DNA of 64,000 nucleotides from the NCBI GenBank assembly GCA_024280755.1, contig JAJRPN010000030.1, positions 62,001 to 126,000 on the forward strand. The letters are read 5' to 3'. This document shows, piece by piece, positions 8,421 to 16,668 of this stretch; the first letter of the stretch is position 1, and each line of letters starts with the position of its first letter. The DNA comes from Planctomycetota bacterium. GTDB taxonomy: Bacteria > Planctomycetota > Phycisphaerae > Phycisphaerales > UBA1924. The notes below the pieces were generated by a model. The model was not told the origin of the DNA. It saw nothing but the letters and a program-made list of their open reading frames with translations, and searched no databases. A program made the translations under genes and the position numbers.

Positions 8421-8681
8421 ATGAGCGATAATGATACAAAGGGTAACAAGATTGGTGTAGTCGAGTCGGACTCACGGGATAAGTCCCGCAAGGTCGTGAT
8501 TCACTACAAGACCAAGCACCCTAAATACGGTAAGTATGTGAGCAAGCGCACCGTGATGCATGTTCATGATGAAAAAAACGAATCACAGAATGGCGATATC
8601 GTCGAGATTGCCCAGTGCCGACCGGTCTCTAAGACCAAGAGCTGGACTCTCACACGCGTCGTTGAGAAACGGAGTCTTTGA
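8421..8681 (+). CDS. rpsQ: 30S ribosomal protein S17
   Basis: The 86-residue protein has the S17 OB-fold pattern ([49 protein letters not shown]). AGGAG at 8410-8414 is six bases before the ATG at 8421; an in-frame ATG at 8397 has no such site and is not used. S17 is a primary 16S rRNA binder. Confidence 0.95.
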   Translation: MSDNDTKGNKIGVVESDSRDKSRKVVIHYKTKHPKYGKYVSKRTVMHVHDEKNESQNGDIVEIAQCRPVSKTKSWTLTRVVEKRSL

Positions 8682-8734
8682 GTTTTTAGAAGTTCGCTTT
8701 TAGAAAATCAACGACACCAACAGTAAGAACCTCA

Positions 8735-8750
8735 CGGGTGATTTCACCCG
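8735..8750 (+). promoter_or_regulatory. Hairpin before rplN
   Basis: CGGGTG-ATTT-CACCCG forms a perfect 6-bp stem with a four-base loop, 24 bases before the rplN start. No T-run follows, so it is not a terminator. It may be a processing or regulatory site. Confidence 0.3.
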
Positions 8751-8774
8751 AGTGTATAGAAGGCAGCGCAAGCT

Positions 8775-9161
8775 ATGCTCCAACAAGAATCCAGATGTGA
8801 AGTAGCGGATAACTCGGGCGGTAAAATCGCTTATGTTATTCGTGTCTACGGCGGTTCAACCCGTCGCGGCGGTCTGACCCGCAAGCAGGCACATATCGGC
8901 GACAAGGTTATGGTCTCCATCAAGAAGGCCCTTCCGGGTTCAGATGTGAAGACCGGCGAGATGTACAAAGCGGTCGTCGTTCGCGTCGCACGCAATATCC
9001 GTCGTAAAGACGGTTCGTATGTCAAGTTTGACTCGTCAGCTGTAGTACTGATCAATGATGACGGCAATCCAAAGGGCACCCGCATCTTTGGCCCTGTCGC
9101 CCGTGAACTCCGCGAGAAGAAATATATGAAGATCGTCTCGCTTGCACCGGAGGTTGTATAA
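8775..9161 (+). CDS. rplN: 50S ribosomal protein L14
   Basis: The 128-residue product matches L14 ([66 protein letters not shown]). L14 contacts 16S rRNA in bridge B5/B8. The stop overlaps the rplX ATG in TAATG. Confidence 0.97.
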   Translation: MLQQESRCEVADNSGGKIAYVIRVYGGSTRRGGLTRKQAHIGDKVMVSIKKALPGSDVKTGEMYKAVVVRVARNIRRKDGSYVKFDSSAVVLINDDGNPKGTRIFGPVARELREKKYMKIVSLAPEVV

Positions 9162-9493
9162 TGCCTAAGCATGTAAGAAAAGGCGATCAAGTCATCGTCA
9201 CCTCCGGCGACCACAAAGGTGTCACCGGCGAAGTCACAGAAGTTATTACCAAGTCTGACCGGGTTATTGTCAAAGGTGTGAATCTTCGCACCAAGCACAT
9301 TAAACCAACTCAACTTACCCCACAGGGTGGCATCGTTCAGGTAGAAGCATCGCTTCATATCTCGAAGGTGAGCCCGGTTGTCGACGGCAAGCCAACGCGT
9401 GTGCGTTTCGAGTCTGCCAAAGATGGCAGCAAGAACCGTGTTGCGGTTCGTGGTGGAAAAGTGCTCGGTCAGGTTTCAGGACCCAAGAGCTAA
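9161..9493 (+). CDS. rplX: 50S ribosomal protein L24
   Basis: The 110-residue protein carries the KOW motif at its N-terminus (KGDQVIVTSGDHKGVTGEV) and the L24 pattern GVNLRTKHIKP and GGIVQVEASLHISKV. L24 is an assembly initiator binding the 5' end of 23S rRNA. It is coupled to rplN by a one-base overlap. Confidence 0.95.
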   Translation: MPKHVRKGDQVIVTSGDHKGVTGEVTEVITKSDRVIVKGVNLRTKHIKPTQLTPQGGIVQVEASLHISKVSPVVDGKPTRVRFESAKDGSKNRVAVRGGKVLGQVSGPKS

Positions 9494-9520
9494 GGCTCTT
9501 TGTAAAATAGAATGAAGGTT

Positions 9521-9543
9521 GTGTTCGGATGGAAACCGAGCAC
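9521..9543 (+). promoter_or_regulatory. Hairpin before rplE
   Basis: GTGTTCGG (9521-9528) pairs with CCGAGCAC (9536-9543), eight pairs with one G-U, in the 101-base gap between rplX and rplE. In E. coli S8 represses the spc operon at the L5 start; whether this hairpin is a comparable site is unknown. Confidence 0.3.
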
Positions 9544-9594
9544 GGAAAACCAGCCTAATGGGAAACCAAACAGGCGTAGTTGAAAGACTCAATC

Positions 9595-10233
9595 ATGGCG
9601 AAGAAAGTCAAATACGATCAAGCGACACTCGACGAGGCGATGAAGCCTTCGGTCTGTCGTTTGAAAGAAAAATTCGATCAAGAGATCTGCCCTAAGCTCA
9701 CCTCCGAGTTTGGTGTATCGAACAAGATGGCGATGCCCAAGCTTGAGAAGATCACGATCAATATCAATGTCGGTCGATTCCTCGACGGCACCAAGGTTCC
9801 TGCGAACATCCGCGAAGCCGTAGTCCATACTTTGACAACGATTACTGGGCAGAAGCCTCAGATGATCCTTGCTAAGAAAAGTGTGTCGAACTTTAAGGTA
9901 CGCGAAGGCTATGTGACATCATACAAAGTGACACTTCGTCGCGATCGTATGTGGCACTTTGCTGATCGTTTCATCAACCTGGCAACCCCTCGTATTAAGG
10001 ACTTCCGCGGCGTGAGCGATAAATCGTTCGATCGCCAAGGCAGTTACTCGTTGGGCCTGACCGAGCAGGGTGTTTTCCCTGAGATCAACATGGCCGAGCA
10101 GAACTTCACTCATGGGATGAACATCAACTTTAGCTTCAGCAACTCGAACCAGGCAATGAGCCGATTCGTTCTTGCAGAGCTCGGGATGCCGTTCGTCAAA
10201 CCAGTGAAGAAGTCTAAGAAAAAGAGCAGTTGA
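9595..10233 (+). CDS. rplE: 50S ribosomal protein L5
   Basis: The 212-residue protein fits L5 (KLEKITININVG, LTTITGQKPQMILAKKSVSNFKVREG, RRDRMWHFADRFINLATPRIKDFRG, FPEINMAEQNFTHGMNI). L5 binds 5S rRNA and contacts the P-site tRNA. The frame can start at a TTG at 9580, but the ATG at 9595 gives the natural MAKK start. It has a Lys-rich tail and about 30 extra residues over E. coli L5. Confidence 0.96.
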   Translation: MAKKVKYDQATLDEAMKPSVCRLKEKFDQEICPKLTSEFGVSNKMAMPKLEKITININVGRFLDGTKVPANIREAVVHTLTTITGQKPQMILAKKSVSNFKVREGYVTSYKVTLRRDRMWHFADRFINLATPRIKDFRGVSDKSFDRQGSYSLGLTEQGVFPEINMAEQNFTHGMNINFSFSNSNQAMSRFVLAELGMPFVKPVKKSKKKSS

Positions 10234-10290
10234 TACTTAAGATTTAAACCTGATGCTCGAAAGTGGGCAACAGGATGAAGGAATAGACCT

Positions 10291-10476
10291 ATGGCAACCA
10301 AAGCTCAAGTCGCAAAGAGTAAAAGAACTCCCAAGTATTCATCCCGCATCGTTCGTCGATGTGAGTTGACCGGGCGTTCACGAGGCGTATATCGCAAGTT
10401 CCGTATCAGCCGAATCATGCTTCGGAAGTTGGCGCTTGAAGGCAAGATCCCCGGAATGCGTAAAGCAAGCTGGTAA
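10291..10476 (+). CDS. rpsN: 30S ribosomal protein S14, short form without zinc site
   Basis: At 61 residues this has the length and layout of the short zinc-binding S14 (type Z), ending [11 protein letters not shown] as that type does. Of the four zinc Cys of the two CxxC pairs only Cys24 remains: the others read Thr27, Ser40 and Met43 (RRCELTG, FRISRIM). It therefore looks like a zinc-free derivative of the short form, unlike the usual zinc-free S14, which is about 100 residues long. It contacts 16S rRNA in the 30S head. A hairpin overlaps its last codons. Confidence 0.94.
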   Translation: MATKAQVAKSKRTPKYSSRIVRRCELTGRSRGVYRKFRISRIMLRKLALEGKIPGMRKASW

Positions 10477-10495
10477 GCCAATAGGCATACCAGCT
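10468..10495 (+). promoter_or_regulatory. Hairpin over the rpsN stop
   Basis: AGCTGGTA at 10468-10475 pairs with TACCAGCT at 10488-10495 and GCC with GGC inside, separated by one A-A mismatch, with loop AATA. It spans the rpsN stop and precedes rpsH by 80 bases. No T-run follows. It could be a processing site or an S8-type regulatory target. Confidence 0.35.
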
Positions 10496-10575
10496 CGACC
10501 CTCGCAGTACCGTACGAAAGAACATCAATCCATGGTCGTCATGGAATGAACAGAATAGGACAAAGGGAACCACCT

Positions 10576-10974
10576 ATGTCAATCAGTGATCCAGTCGCAG
10601 ACATGCTTACCAGAATCCGCAATGCAACGCGGAATCGCTCGAAGAGCGTCGTCTGTCTCAACAACAAAGTATGCCAAGGTGTCGCCAAGGCGCTCTTGGT
10701 CGAAGGCTACATCAATGGCTTTGAAGTTGTCGATGACAACAAGCAGGGCACCATTCATGTTGATCTCAAGTACGGCCCACGCGGCGAAGTGCTTATCCAT
10801 GAGATCACACGAATGAGCAAGCCAGGTTGCCGGGTGTACCGTCAGGTAGAAAACATCCCTCAGCCAATGCAGGGTTTGGGCATTTCGATTGTCTCGACCA
10901 ACAAGGGTGTGCTTTCGGATCGTCAGTGCCGCGAAGAACGCGTCGGTGGCGAACTGCTCTGTACCGTACTCTAA
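10576..10974 (+). CDS. rpsH: 30S ribosomal protein S8
   Basis: The 132-residue protein is a standard S8 (SISDPVADMLTRIRNATRN, GYINGFEVV, GQ-type middle replaced by KYGPRGEVLIHEITRMSKPG, GISIVSTNKGVLSDRQCREERVGGELLCTV). S8 is a primary 16S rRNA binder in the platform. An upstream in-frame ATG at 10546 exists, but AAAGGG at 10562-10567 supports 10576, which also matches the family start. Confidence 0.96.
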   Translation: MSISDPVADMLTRIRNATRNRSKSVVCLNNKVCQGVAKALLVEGYINGFEVVDDNKQGTIHVDLKYGPRGEVLIHEITRMSKPGCRVYRQVENIPQPMQGLGISIVSTNKGVLSDRQCREERVGGELLCTVL

Positions 10975-11075
10975 GTGAACGAATGATTAACCGTGCAGCA
11001 ATGCACTTGAACGATGGATTGGAATCCCCGGCTCAGTTGAACCGGATGAGAAATACAATCTGAAAGGAACGCGTC

Positions 11076-11630
11076 ATGTCGCGAATCGGTAAAAAAGCAA
11101 TCTCGGTACCAGGCAATGTCAAGGTGAACTTGTCGGGCAACAGCATCTCCGTCGAAGGTCCAAAGGGAACGCTCTCTTATGACTTCCGTTCAGAGGTTGA
11201 TGTCAGCTACGATGACTCCGCCAAGAGCATCTCCGTAAGTATGGACGAAGCCTTGATCGCGAAGAAGCGGTCAAACGGTGCCTACTGGGGCACAACACGC
11301 TCTTTGATCAATAATATGATCGAAGGCGTCGCTAAGGGATACGAAAAAAAGCTTCAGGTTGTCGGTGTTGGTTGGACAGCAACCGTCAACGGCACAAACC
11401 TGGCACTCAAGGTTGGCTATGCCAACACGATCTTGATGCCGATTCCAACGGGTTTGACCGTTACTGCTGAAAAGCAGATGATCGTGATCAACGGTGCGGA
11501 TAAGCAAATGGTGGGGCACTTCGCTGCTTCGACGCGTGCCAAGCGTAAGCCTGAGCCATATAACGGCAAGGGTATTAAGTACCTCGAAGAGGTTATCCAG
11601 CGTAAGCAGGGTAAGGCGTTCGGCAAGTAA
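11076..11630 (+). CDS. rplF: 50S ribosomal protein L6
   Basis: The 184-residue protein has the two tandem L6 domains (MSRIGKKAISVPGNVKV at the start, GVGWTATVNGTNLALKVGYAN in the middle, KRKPEPYNGKGIKYLEEVIQRKQGKAFGK at the end in pieces). L6 lies at the base of the L7/L12 stalk near the sarcin-ricin loop. GAAAGGAA lies eight bases before the ATG. Confidence 0.96.
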   Translation: MSRIGKKAISVPGNVKVNLSGNSISVEGPKGTLSYDFRSEVDVSYDDSAKSISVSMDEALIAKKRSNGAYWGTTRSLINNMIEGVAKGYEKKLQVVGVGWTATVNGTNLALKVGYANTILMPIPTGLTVTAEKQMIVINGADKQMVGHFAASTRAKRKPEPYNGKGIKYLEEVIQRKQGKAFGK

Positions 11631-11709
11631 GCTGATTAGTGTAACTGATTCAATGACGGATTCAACTCGTATGGCCGCCTGATGCGGAGCATAATGAGAG
11701 GTAATAAAG

Positions 11710-12075
11710 ATGAACAAGAACAAACAAAAAGATGTTCGCAGAGCTCGCCGACGGATTGGTATCCGTAAGCGTATCTCGGGTACACCAACCCGTCCTCGTT
11801 TGGCAATCTACCGTTCACTCAACCACATGTACGCACAAGTCATCGATGACATGGCGGGCGTGACCTTGGTGAGTGCATCGAGCCGAGACAAGGAAGTGAA
11901 GATTGATGGTACATCAGGTAATAGCAAGGCTGCCGAGTCAGTCGGTGCATTGCTTGCCGAGCGGGCCAAAGCAGCCGGAGTCACCCATGTGGTCTTCGAT
12001 CGCGGCGGATTCAAGTTCCACGGACGCATCCAGGCGTTTGCCGACGCAGCCCGCAAGGGTGGTCTTGACTTCTAA
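11710..12075 (+). CDS. rplR: 50S ribosomal protein L18
   Basis: The 121-residue protein matches L18: a basic N-terminus, [27 protein letters not shown], and C-terminal [25 protein letters not shown]18 binds 5S rRNA with L5. GAGAGGTAATAAAG precedes the ATG. Confidence 0.96.
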   Translation: MNKNKQKDVRRARRRIGIRKRISGTPTRPRLAIYRSLNHMYAQVIDDMAGVTLVSASSRDKEVKIDGTSGNSKAAESVGALLAERAKAAGVTHVVFDRGGFKFHGRIQAFADAARKGGLDF

Positions 12076-12101
12076 GGCCCCAACTGAAAGAGATATCAAC
12101 C

Positions 12102-12851
12102 ATGGCTGAAATGCTTGACGATAGTAAAAACCTCGAATCACATACCGTCGGTATCTACCGTACGGCTGCCACCGTCAAGGGTGGTCGACGCTTTAGCTTC
12201 GGCGCTCTCGTTGTCATCGGCGACCGCAAGGGCAAGATCGGTTTTGGCTATGCCAAATCGACCGAAGTTCCAACTGCGATCGAAAAGGCACAGAAGGCTG
12301 CGAAGCGCAAGCTCACAACTGTCCCGATGGCCGGCACTACCCTTCCTCACGAAATCGAGGGACGGGCATGTGCAAGCCGCGTGAAGTTGTTGCCTGCATC
12401 ACCGGGTACCGGTGTTGTTGCTGGCGGCACCGTTCGTGCGGTCCTCGAAATGGCTGGCGTCACCGATTGCCTCACCAAATGCACCGGCTCGACGAACAAA
12501 CTCAATACAGTGAAAGCTGTGATTGACGGGCTCAGTCATCTCCGCACACGCGAACAAATCGCTGAACTTCGTGGTGTAGAAATCACCACGACCGACATCG
12601 AAGAACGCATCAAGCGAGGCAACAAGTTCATGCCAACACTTACTGAGGGTGCCGAGAAAATGGCAGCTCCAGTGAACACGATCGGTCAAGATCGTGGCCG
12701 TGGCGGCCGCGGTGGAAACCGTGGTGGTGGCGGCGGCCGCGGTGGTCGTGGCGGCAATGATCGTGGTGGACGCGGCGGCCCACAAGGCGCACCTGCGGCA
12801 CCAACTGGTGATGCACCCGCAGCGACACCTGCACCAGAGTCGAACAGCTAA
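12102..12851 (+). CDS. rpsE: 30S ribosomal protein S5 with Arg/Gly-rich tail
   Basis: Residues 15-185 are a normal S5 with its double-stranded-RNA-binding-like N-domain (TVKGGRRFSFGALVVIGDRKGKIGFGYAKS) and the C-domain (GVVAGGTVRAVLEMAGVTD). S5 shapes the mRNA entrance and decoding fidelity. From about residue 195 there is a 55-residue tail, first rich in RGG repeats (GRGGRGGNRGG), then Ala/Pro-rich. E. coli S5 has 167 residues. The tail DNA is very GC-rich. No rpmD (L30) follows; rplO is next. Confidence 0.96.
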   Translation: MAEMLDDSKNLESHTVGIYRTAATVKGGRRFSFGALVVIGDRKGKIGFGYAKSTEVPTAIEKAQKAAKRKLTTVPMAGTTLPHEIEGRACASRVKLLPASPGTGVVAGGTVRAVLEMAGVTDCLTKCTGSTNKLNTVKAVIDGLSHLRTREQIAELRGVEITTTDIEERIKRGNKFMPTLTEGAEKMAAPVNTIGQDRGRGGRGGNRGGGGGRGGRGGNDRGGRGGPQGAPAAPTGDAPAATPAPESNS

Positions 12852-12902
12852 ACACACAAGACGATTAATCAAAAACAACAGTTTTCCCGGGAGTAACCGG
12901 CC

Positions 12903-13514
12903 ATGATGATTCACGAAATAACCGCTATCGCGGGTAAGCATAAACAACGCAAGCGCATCGGACGAGGCGTTGGTTCAGGCAACGGCAAGACCGCCGGGCG
13001 TGGTATGAAGGGTGCTGGTTCACGAACTGGTCATTCCAAGATGTACCAGTTCGAAGGCGGCCAGATGCCATTCTTCCGGCGTATGCCAAAGTTTGGTTTT
13101 ACCAATGCGAACTTCAAGACTCACTTCTGGGCAGTCAACCTTGGTGCGATTACCGCTCATGCTGACTTCAAGAACGGTGGCGAAGTCAACCATGAAACAC
13201 TGATCAAGGCTGGTCTCGTTCGCGACACCTCCCGTAATCTTAAGATCCTTGGCGATCTCGAAGATGGTCAAGACAAGCTCAATGTCAAGCTCGTAGTCAA
13301 CACCAACCGCGTGACCGACTCAGCTCGTAAGTTGATCGTTGATGCCGGTGGTTCGGTAAACGAAACTGGTACTCGCCGTGACCGCGTGCGTGGTATCGAT
13401 CGTAACTCGGATGATCGCACGCCGAAGAACTTGACCAAGAAGCTCAAGAACCAGGAATGGCATCGCAAGCGTGCCGAAGCATTTGCCAAGGGTGAGGTTC
13501 TTAAGAAGAAATGA
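12903..13514 (+). CDS. rplO: 50S ribosomal protein L15, long form
   Basis: The first 145 residues are L15 (KRIGRGVGSGNGKTAGRGMKG, GGQMPFFRRMPKFGFTN, KAGLVRDTSRNLKILGDLE). About 55 further residues are basic and mostly helical (RTPKNLTKKLKNQEWHRKRAEAF) and have no counterpart in the usual 145-150-residue L15. It follows rpsE directly; in most bacteria L30 lies between them. GGGAG at 12888-12892 serves the ATG at 12903. Confidence 0.95.
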   Translation: MMIHEITAIAGKHKQRKRIGRGVGSGNGKTAGRGMKGAGSRTGHSKMYQFEGGQMPFFRRMPKFGFTNANFKTHFWAVNLGAITAHADFKNGGEVNHETLIKAGLVRDTSRNLKILGDLEDGQDKLNVKLVVNTNRVTDSARKLIVDAGGSVNETGTRRDRVRGIDRNSDDRTPKNLTKKLKNQEWHRKRAEAFAKGEVLKKK

Positions 13515-13548
13515 TCAAGTTGTTCTCACAACGATCTCGTTAGAAACA

Positions 13549-13620
13549 AGACGCCGTGACTGATCGCTTGAAACTTGGGTTTTTGAAAGCCCTTGGAATA
13601 AGAAATCGGTCACGGCGTTT
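13549..13620 (+). promoter_or_regulatory. 16-bp stem with nested hairpin between rplO and secY
   Basis: AGACGCCGTGACTGAT (13549-13564) pairs with ATCGGTCACGGCGTTT (13605-13620) with two G-U pairs. Inside the loop GGGTTT-TTGA-AAGCCC (about 13577-13592) forms a second hairpin. The outer stem is very stable. TTTCTC follows, so it may terminate weakly or act as a barrier or processing site before secY. Confidence 0.45.
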
Positions 13621-13707
13621 CTCGAATAAGCCGGTCTATCAGAAGATAGGCAAGAGCGCATAGTTCGTGGCACGGGCACTCAGTTCGCCCACTGGAGCAA
13701 TCACGCG

Positions 13708-15081
13708 ATGCTGTTTAAAACAATCGCCAATGTCTTTCGGATCGAAGAACTCCGAAACAAGATCCTCTTTACACTTGCGATGCTCGCGGTGTATCGGATT
13801 GGGTTCTGGATTCCGGTTCCCGGTGTGGATCAGAGTGCGCTCGCCGAAGCGTTCCGGGTGCAAGCTGCATCTGGGAATGCTGCTGGCAAGATCGCTCAAT
13901 ATGTTTCGATGTTCTCGGGTGGTTCGTTTGGTCAATCGACGGTCTTCGGGCTCGGGATTATGCCATACATTACCGCTTCGATTATCTTCCAGCTTTTCGG
14001 TTCGGTTTCGCCTCAGCTCAAGAAGCTCAAGGATGAAGGCCCAACCGGACAGACCAAGATTCAAGAATGGACACGGTATGTCACCGTTGGTCTGTGTATT
14101 GTGCAAGCTGTCGGCTGGTTGACCTACATTTCTAAGCAAGGGCTTGTCTATCAAGAATGGGCACACAATCCGCTTTGGTGGGTTATGGGAGTCGCGACGC
14201 TGACCGCAGGCACCATCTTCTTGATGTGGCTCGGCGAACAGATCGATCGGTTCGGTATCGGTAACGGCGTCTCGCTCATTATCATGGGTGGTATCTTGAC
14301 GGGTATGCCAAATGCAATCAGTAAACTGTATACAGGTTTCGATCCTTCAGATCCATCAAAGATGGGTTGGATGGGGTTGATCATTCTGGTGGCACTCTTT
14401 ATAATGGTGGTCGCAGGCTCGGTCTTGTTAACCGTGGCGCAAAGACGAATACCGGTTCAACAGGCGAAGCATTCTCGCGGCAAACGGGTGTTTGGCGGAC
14501 AAAAAAGCTATCTCCCATTGCGTGTGAATCACGGTGGTGTGATGCCGATTATCTTCGCGAGTTCGCTGATGATTTTCCCATCAGTGCTCTTTAGCTTCCT
14601 CGCAGATTCTGCGCAGGCATCGGGCAACAATGTTGGGATGTATTATGATGCTATCACTTGGCTGAGTTCGAGTTTCCAGATGGGGCAGTTCCCGTACATC
14701 ATGATGTATATTGGGATGGTCTACTTCTTTAGTTACTTCTGGATTACGGTTCAGTTTAACCCTGATGAGATGAGCAAGCAGCTTCGAGATCATGGTTCGT
14801 TTATCCCTGGGCTTCGTCCTGGTCCACGAACCGCGGAGTATCTTGAAGCCGTCATGGAACGAATCACCTATGTGGGTGCAGCATTCCTTGCGGTGATCGC
14901 GGTGCTTCCGATGGTGGCGAGTTCGAAACTCGGGATTGATTTCTCGGTTTCGCAGTTCCTTGGCGGCACTGGATTGTTGATTGTGGTCTCGGTAGCCTTG
15001 GATTTCCTCCAACGCGTCGAAGCCAACTTGATGATGAGAAACTACGACGGGTTCATGGGCAACTCGGGCGAAACGAAATAA
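13708..15081 (+). CDS. secY: Protein translocase subunit SecY
   Basis: The 457-residue membrane protein fits SecY, the pore of the Sec translocon. It has about ten hydrophobic segments, the plug region near FSGGSFGQSTVFGLGIMPYITASIIFQL (read in parts), the cytoplasmic loop motif QRRIPVQQAK with HSRGKRVFGG, and the C-terminal loop DEMSKQLRDHGSFIPGLRPG. GGAG lies nine bases before the ATG. Its place after rplO is standard, but adk, map and infA, common downstream neighbours, are absent. Confidence 0.97.
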   Translation: MLFKTIANVFRIEELRNKILFTLAMLAVYRIGFWIPVPGVDQSALAEAFRVQAASGNAAGKIAQYVSMFSGGSFGQSTVFGLGIMPYITASIIFQLFGSVSPQLKKLKDEGPTGQTKIQEWTRYVTVGLCIVQAVGWLTYISKQGLVYQEWAHNPLWWVMGVATLTAGTIFLMWLGEQIDRFGIGNGVSLIIMGGILTGMPNAISKLYTGFDPSDPSKMGWMGLIILVALFIMVVAGSVLLTVAQRRIPVQQAKHSRGKRVFGGQKSYLPLRVNHGGVMPIIFASSLMIFPSVLFSFLADSAQASGNNVGMYYDAITWLSSSFQMGQFPYIMMYIGMVYFFSYFWITVQFNPDEMSKQLRDHGSFIPGLRPGPRTAEYLEAVMERITYVGAAFLAVIAVLPMVASSKLGIDFSVSQFLGGTGLLIVVSVALDFLQRVEANLMMRNYDGFMGNSGETK

Positions 15082-15209
15082 ACGACTCTTCAGCAGTGAT
15101 GAGTTGATAATCTGTATTTTTTAAGGGCTTGGAATACTGTTTCTTGCTTGAAAAAGGTACAAAATTTGATACTTGATACGGTTCAAGCATCAAAAATGTG
15201 GGATTTTCA

Positions 15210-15256
15210 GAGGACGGTGCCTACCATCCTCGCCCCCCAAAGCTCCTTTTGTGGAG
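15210..15256 (+). promoter_or_regulatory. Hairpins in the secY-rpmJ gap
   Basis: The 259-base gap 15082-15340 holds GAGGACGGT-GCCT-ACCATCCTC at 15210-15231 (eight pairs and one mismatch) and CTCC-TTTTGT-GGAG at 15243-15256. Upstream, TTGCTT (15144-15149) and GATACT (15168-15173) are spaced 18 bases and could be a weak promoter. No gene is seen in the gap. Confidence 0.3.
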
Positions 15257-15340
15257 TAATGTGGGTTTCGATAAGTGAGTATTTTCTGGATTGGAAACAA
15301 TGCAGAAGAAAACGGCCGCAATAGTGGCAGGAGAGTTGTG

Positions 15341-15457
15341 ATGAAGGTTTCATCCAGCGTAAAACGCCGTTCAAAGGATTGCCAGATCGTTCGCCGTAAG
15401 GGCAAGGTCTTTGTAATCAACAAGAAGAACCCTCGCTTTAAGCAGCGTCAGGGCTAA
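15341..15457 (+). CDS. rpmJ: 50S ribosomal protein L36 without zinc site
   Basis: The 38-residue product has the L36 frame ([17 protein letters not shown] start, KQRQG end). Of the zinc ligands Cys11, Cys14, Cys27 and His33 only Cys14 is kept; the others are Ser, Asn and Phe. So it is a zinc-free L36, which some bacteria keep as a second copy for zinc shortage. Here it stands in the main cluster. The frame is open upstream, but AGGAGAG about eight bases before the ATG at 15341 and the family start fix the call. Confidence 0.93.
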   Translation: MKVSSSVKRRSKDCQIVRRKGKVFVINKKNPRFKQRQG

Positions 15458-15553
15458 TTGAGTTCTTGAACGGATAGAAGAGTACATAATTGCGTGCCCA
15501 ATGGTGCGTGTTTGATAAAACTTCCGGGGTGATCCCGGTGACAGGAGCAAACG

Positions 15554-15931
15554 ATGCCCCGTATCGCAGGTGTTGACATTCCAGATCGTAAGAAGATCTA
15601 CTACTCGTTGCAGTACATTCATGGGATTGGTCCCAAGTTCGCTGCGGATATCCTTGCAGAAGCAAAGATCAATCCAGACATGAAGGCCAACGAGTTGAGT
15701 GAAACAGAAGTTTCATCGCTTAACACCATCGTTGATGGTACTTACCTCGTAGAGGGTGGACTCCGCCGACAGGTGCAGCAGAACATCCAACGCTTGCGTG
15801 AGATCCGCTCATACCGCGGTGCCCGTCATCGTGCTGGTCTACCAACGCGTGGCCAACGCACCCGCTGTAACGCTCGCACCCGTAAGGGCCGTGCGAAGAC
15901 AGTTGCGGGTAAGAAGGGCGTGAAGGGATAA
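15554..15931 (+). CDS. rpsM: 30S ribosomal protein S13
   Basis: The 125-residue product is S13 (MPRIAGVDIPDRKKIYYSLQ, YIHGIG, LREIRSYRGARHRAGLPTRGQRTRCNARTRKG in parts). S13 forms bridges to the 50S and touches the P-site tRNA. ACAGGAG lies nine bases before the ATG. Confidence 0.97.
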   Translation: MPRIAGVDIPDRKKIYYSLQYIHGIGPKFAADILAEAKINPDMKANELSETEVSSLNTIVDGTYLVEGGLRRQVQQNIQRLREIRSYRGARHRAGLPTRGQRTRCNARTRKGRAKTVAGKKGVKG

Positions 15932-15938
15932 TCGACTC

Positions 15939-15960
15939 TTGGTGGCAGGTTGCCAACCAA
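15939..15960 (+). promoter_or_regulatory. Hairpin between rpsM and rpsK
   Basis: TTGGT-GGCA (15939-15947) pairs with TGCC-A-ACCAA (15951-15960), nine pairs and one bulge, starting a few bases after the rpsM stop. There is no T-run. The 136-base gap to rpsK holds nothing else clear. Confidence 0.3.
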
Positions 15961-16067
15961 TGGTTGTTGTTCGATAGTTTTCAGGTTTCAAAATACACAT
16001 CGCAAGGTTCCAGCCTGATTCCATCACGAGTCAGGATCATAAGTGGAACCGATAGGAGCGAAGATCA

Positions 16068-16445
16068 ATGGCGAAGAAGCAGAAGAAAATTCGTAAGGGT
16101 GTAGTCCGTGGTATTGCTCATATCAAAGCAACTCACAATAACACCATGATCACCGTCACCGATACCAGCGGCGAAACCCTCGCATGGGACTCCGCTGGCA
16201 CCATCGGTTTCAAGGGTGCTCGTAAATCCACTCCGTTTGCAGCCACCCGTGCTGGCGAACAGTGCGGCCAGAAGGTTCGCAAGATGGGGATGAACGAGAT
16301 CGAAGTCAGAATCACAGGTGCAGGTGCTGGTCGCGAAAACGCGGTATCAGGGCTTGCATCAACCGGGCTTCGCGTGACCGCCATTGAGGACCATACTCCG
16401 GTTCCTCACAATGGTTGCCGCCCTTGTAAGAAGCGCCGCGTCTGA
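16068..16445 (+). CDS. rpsK: 30S ribosomal protein S11
   Basis: The 125-residue protein matches S11 (GIAHIKATHNNTMITVTDTSG, GFKGARKSTPFAATRAGEQ, VTAIEDHTPVPHNGCRPCKKRRV in parts). S11 lies in the 30S platform by the mRNA exit. GATAGGAG precedes the ATG by ten bases. rpsD, often next, is missing; a terminator follows. Confidence 0.97.
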   Translation: MAKKQKKIRKGVVRGIAHIKATHNNTMITVTDTSGETLAWDSAGTIGFKGARKSTPFAATRAGEQCGQKVRKMGMNEIEVRITGAGAGRENAVSGLASTGLRVTAIEDHTPVPHNGCRPCKKRRV

Positions 16446-16455
16446 TTGAATATTC

Positions 16456-16489
16456 ACACCCCAGCATGGAACCATGCAGGGGTGTTTTT
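16456..16489 (+). terminator. Intrinsic terminator after rpsK
   Basis: ACACCCC (16456-16462) pairs with GGGGTGT (16479-16485), extended inward by GCATGG/CCATGC, and five Ts end at 16489. It splits rpsK from rpoA, so rpoA either has its own promoter in 16490-16668, which I could not locate, or depends on read-through. Confidence 0.8.
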
Positions 16490-16558
16490 CGTGATCGGTG
16501 GTGTTCGTCAGAAGATCACTGTTCAAATAAATCAATGTGCCTCGATCGGGAAGTAAGA

Positions 16559-16646
16559 GCATCGTCGTCAGCAGGACGATGCATCTGTGAGCCGAGCGAA
16601 GGTTGGAAAGATTCACAACGGCCTTTGACTCTTCAACGAATCAAAG
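16559..16646 (+). promoter_or_regulatory. Structured leader of rpoA
   Basis: GCATCGTC (16559-16566) pairs perfectly with GACGATGC (16575-16582), and CTTTGA (16623-16628) with TCAAAG (16641-16646). Both lie between the terminator and the rpoA ribosome-binding site GAGGAG. In E. coli S4 regulates the alpha operon through RNA; S4 is not encoded here. Confidence 0.35.
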
Positions 16647-16668
16647 TCGACTGCTGAGGAGAAATATC

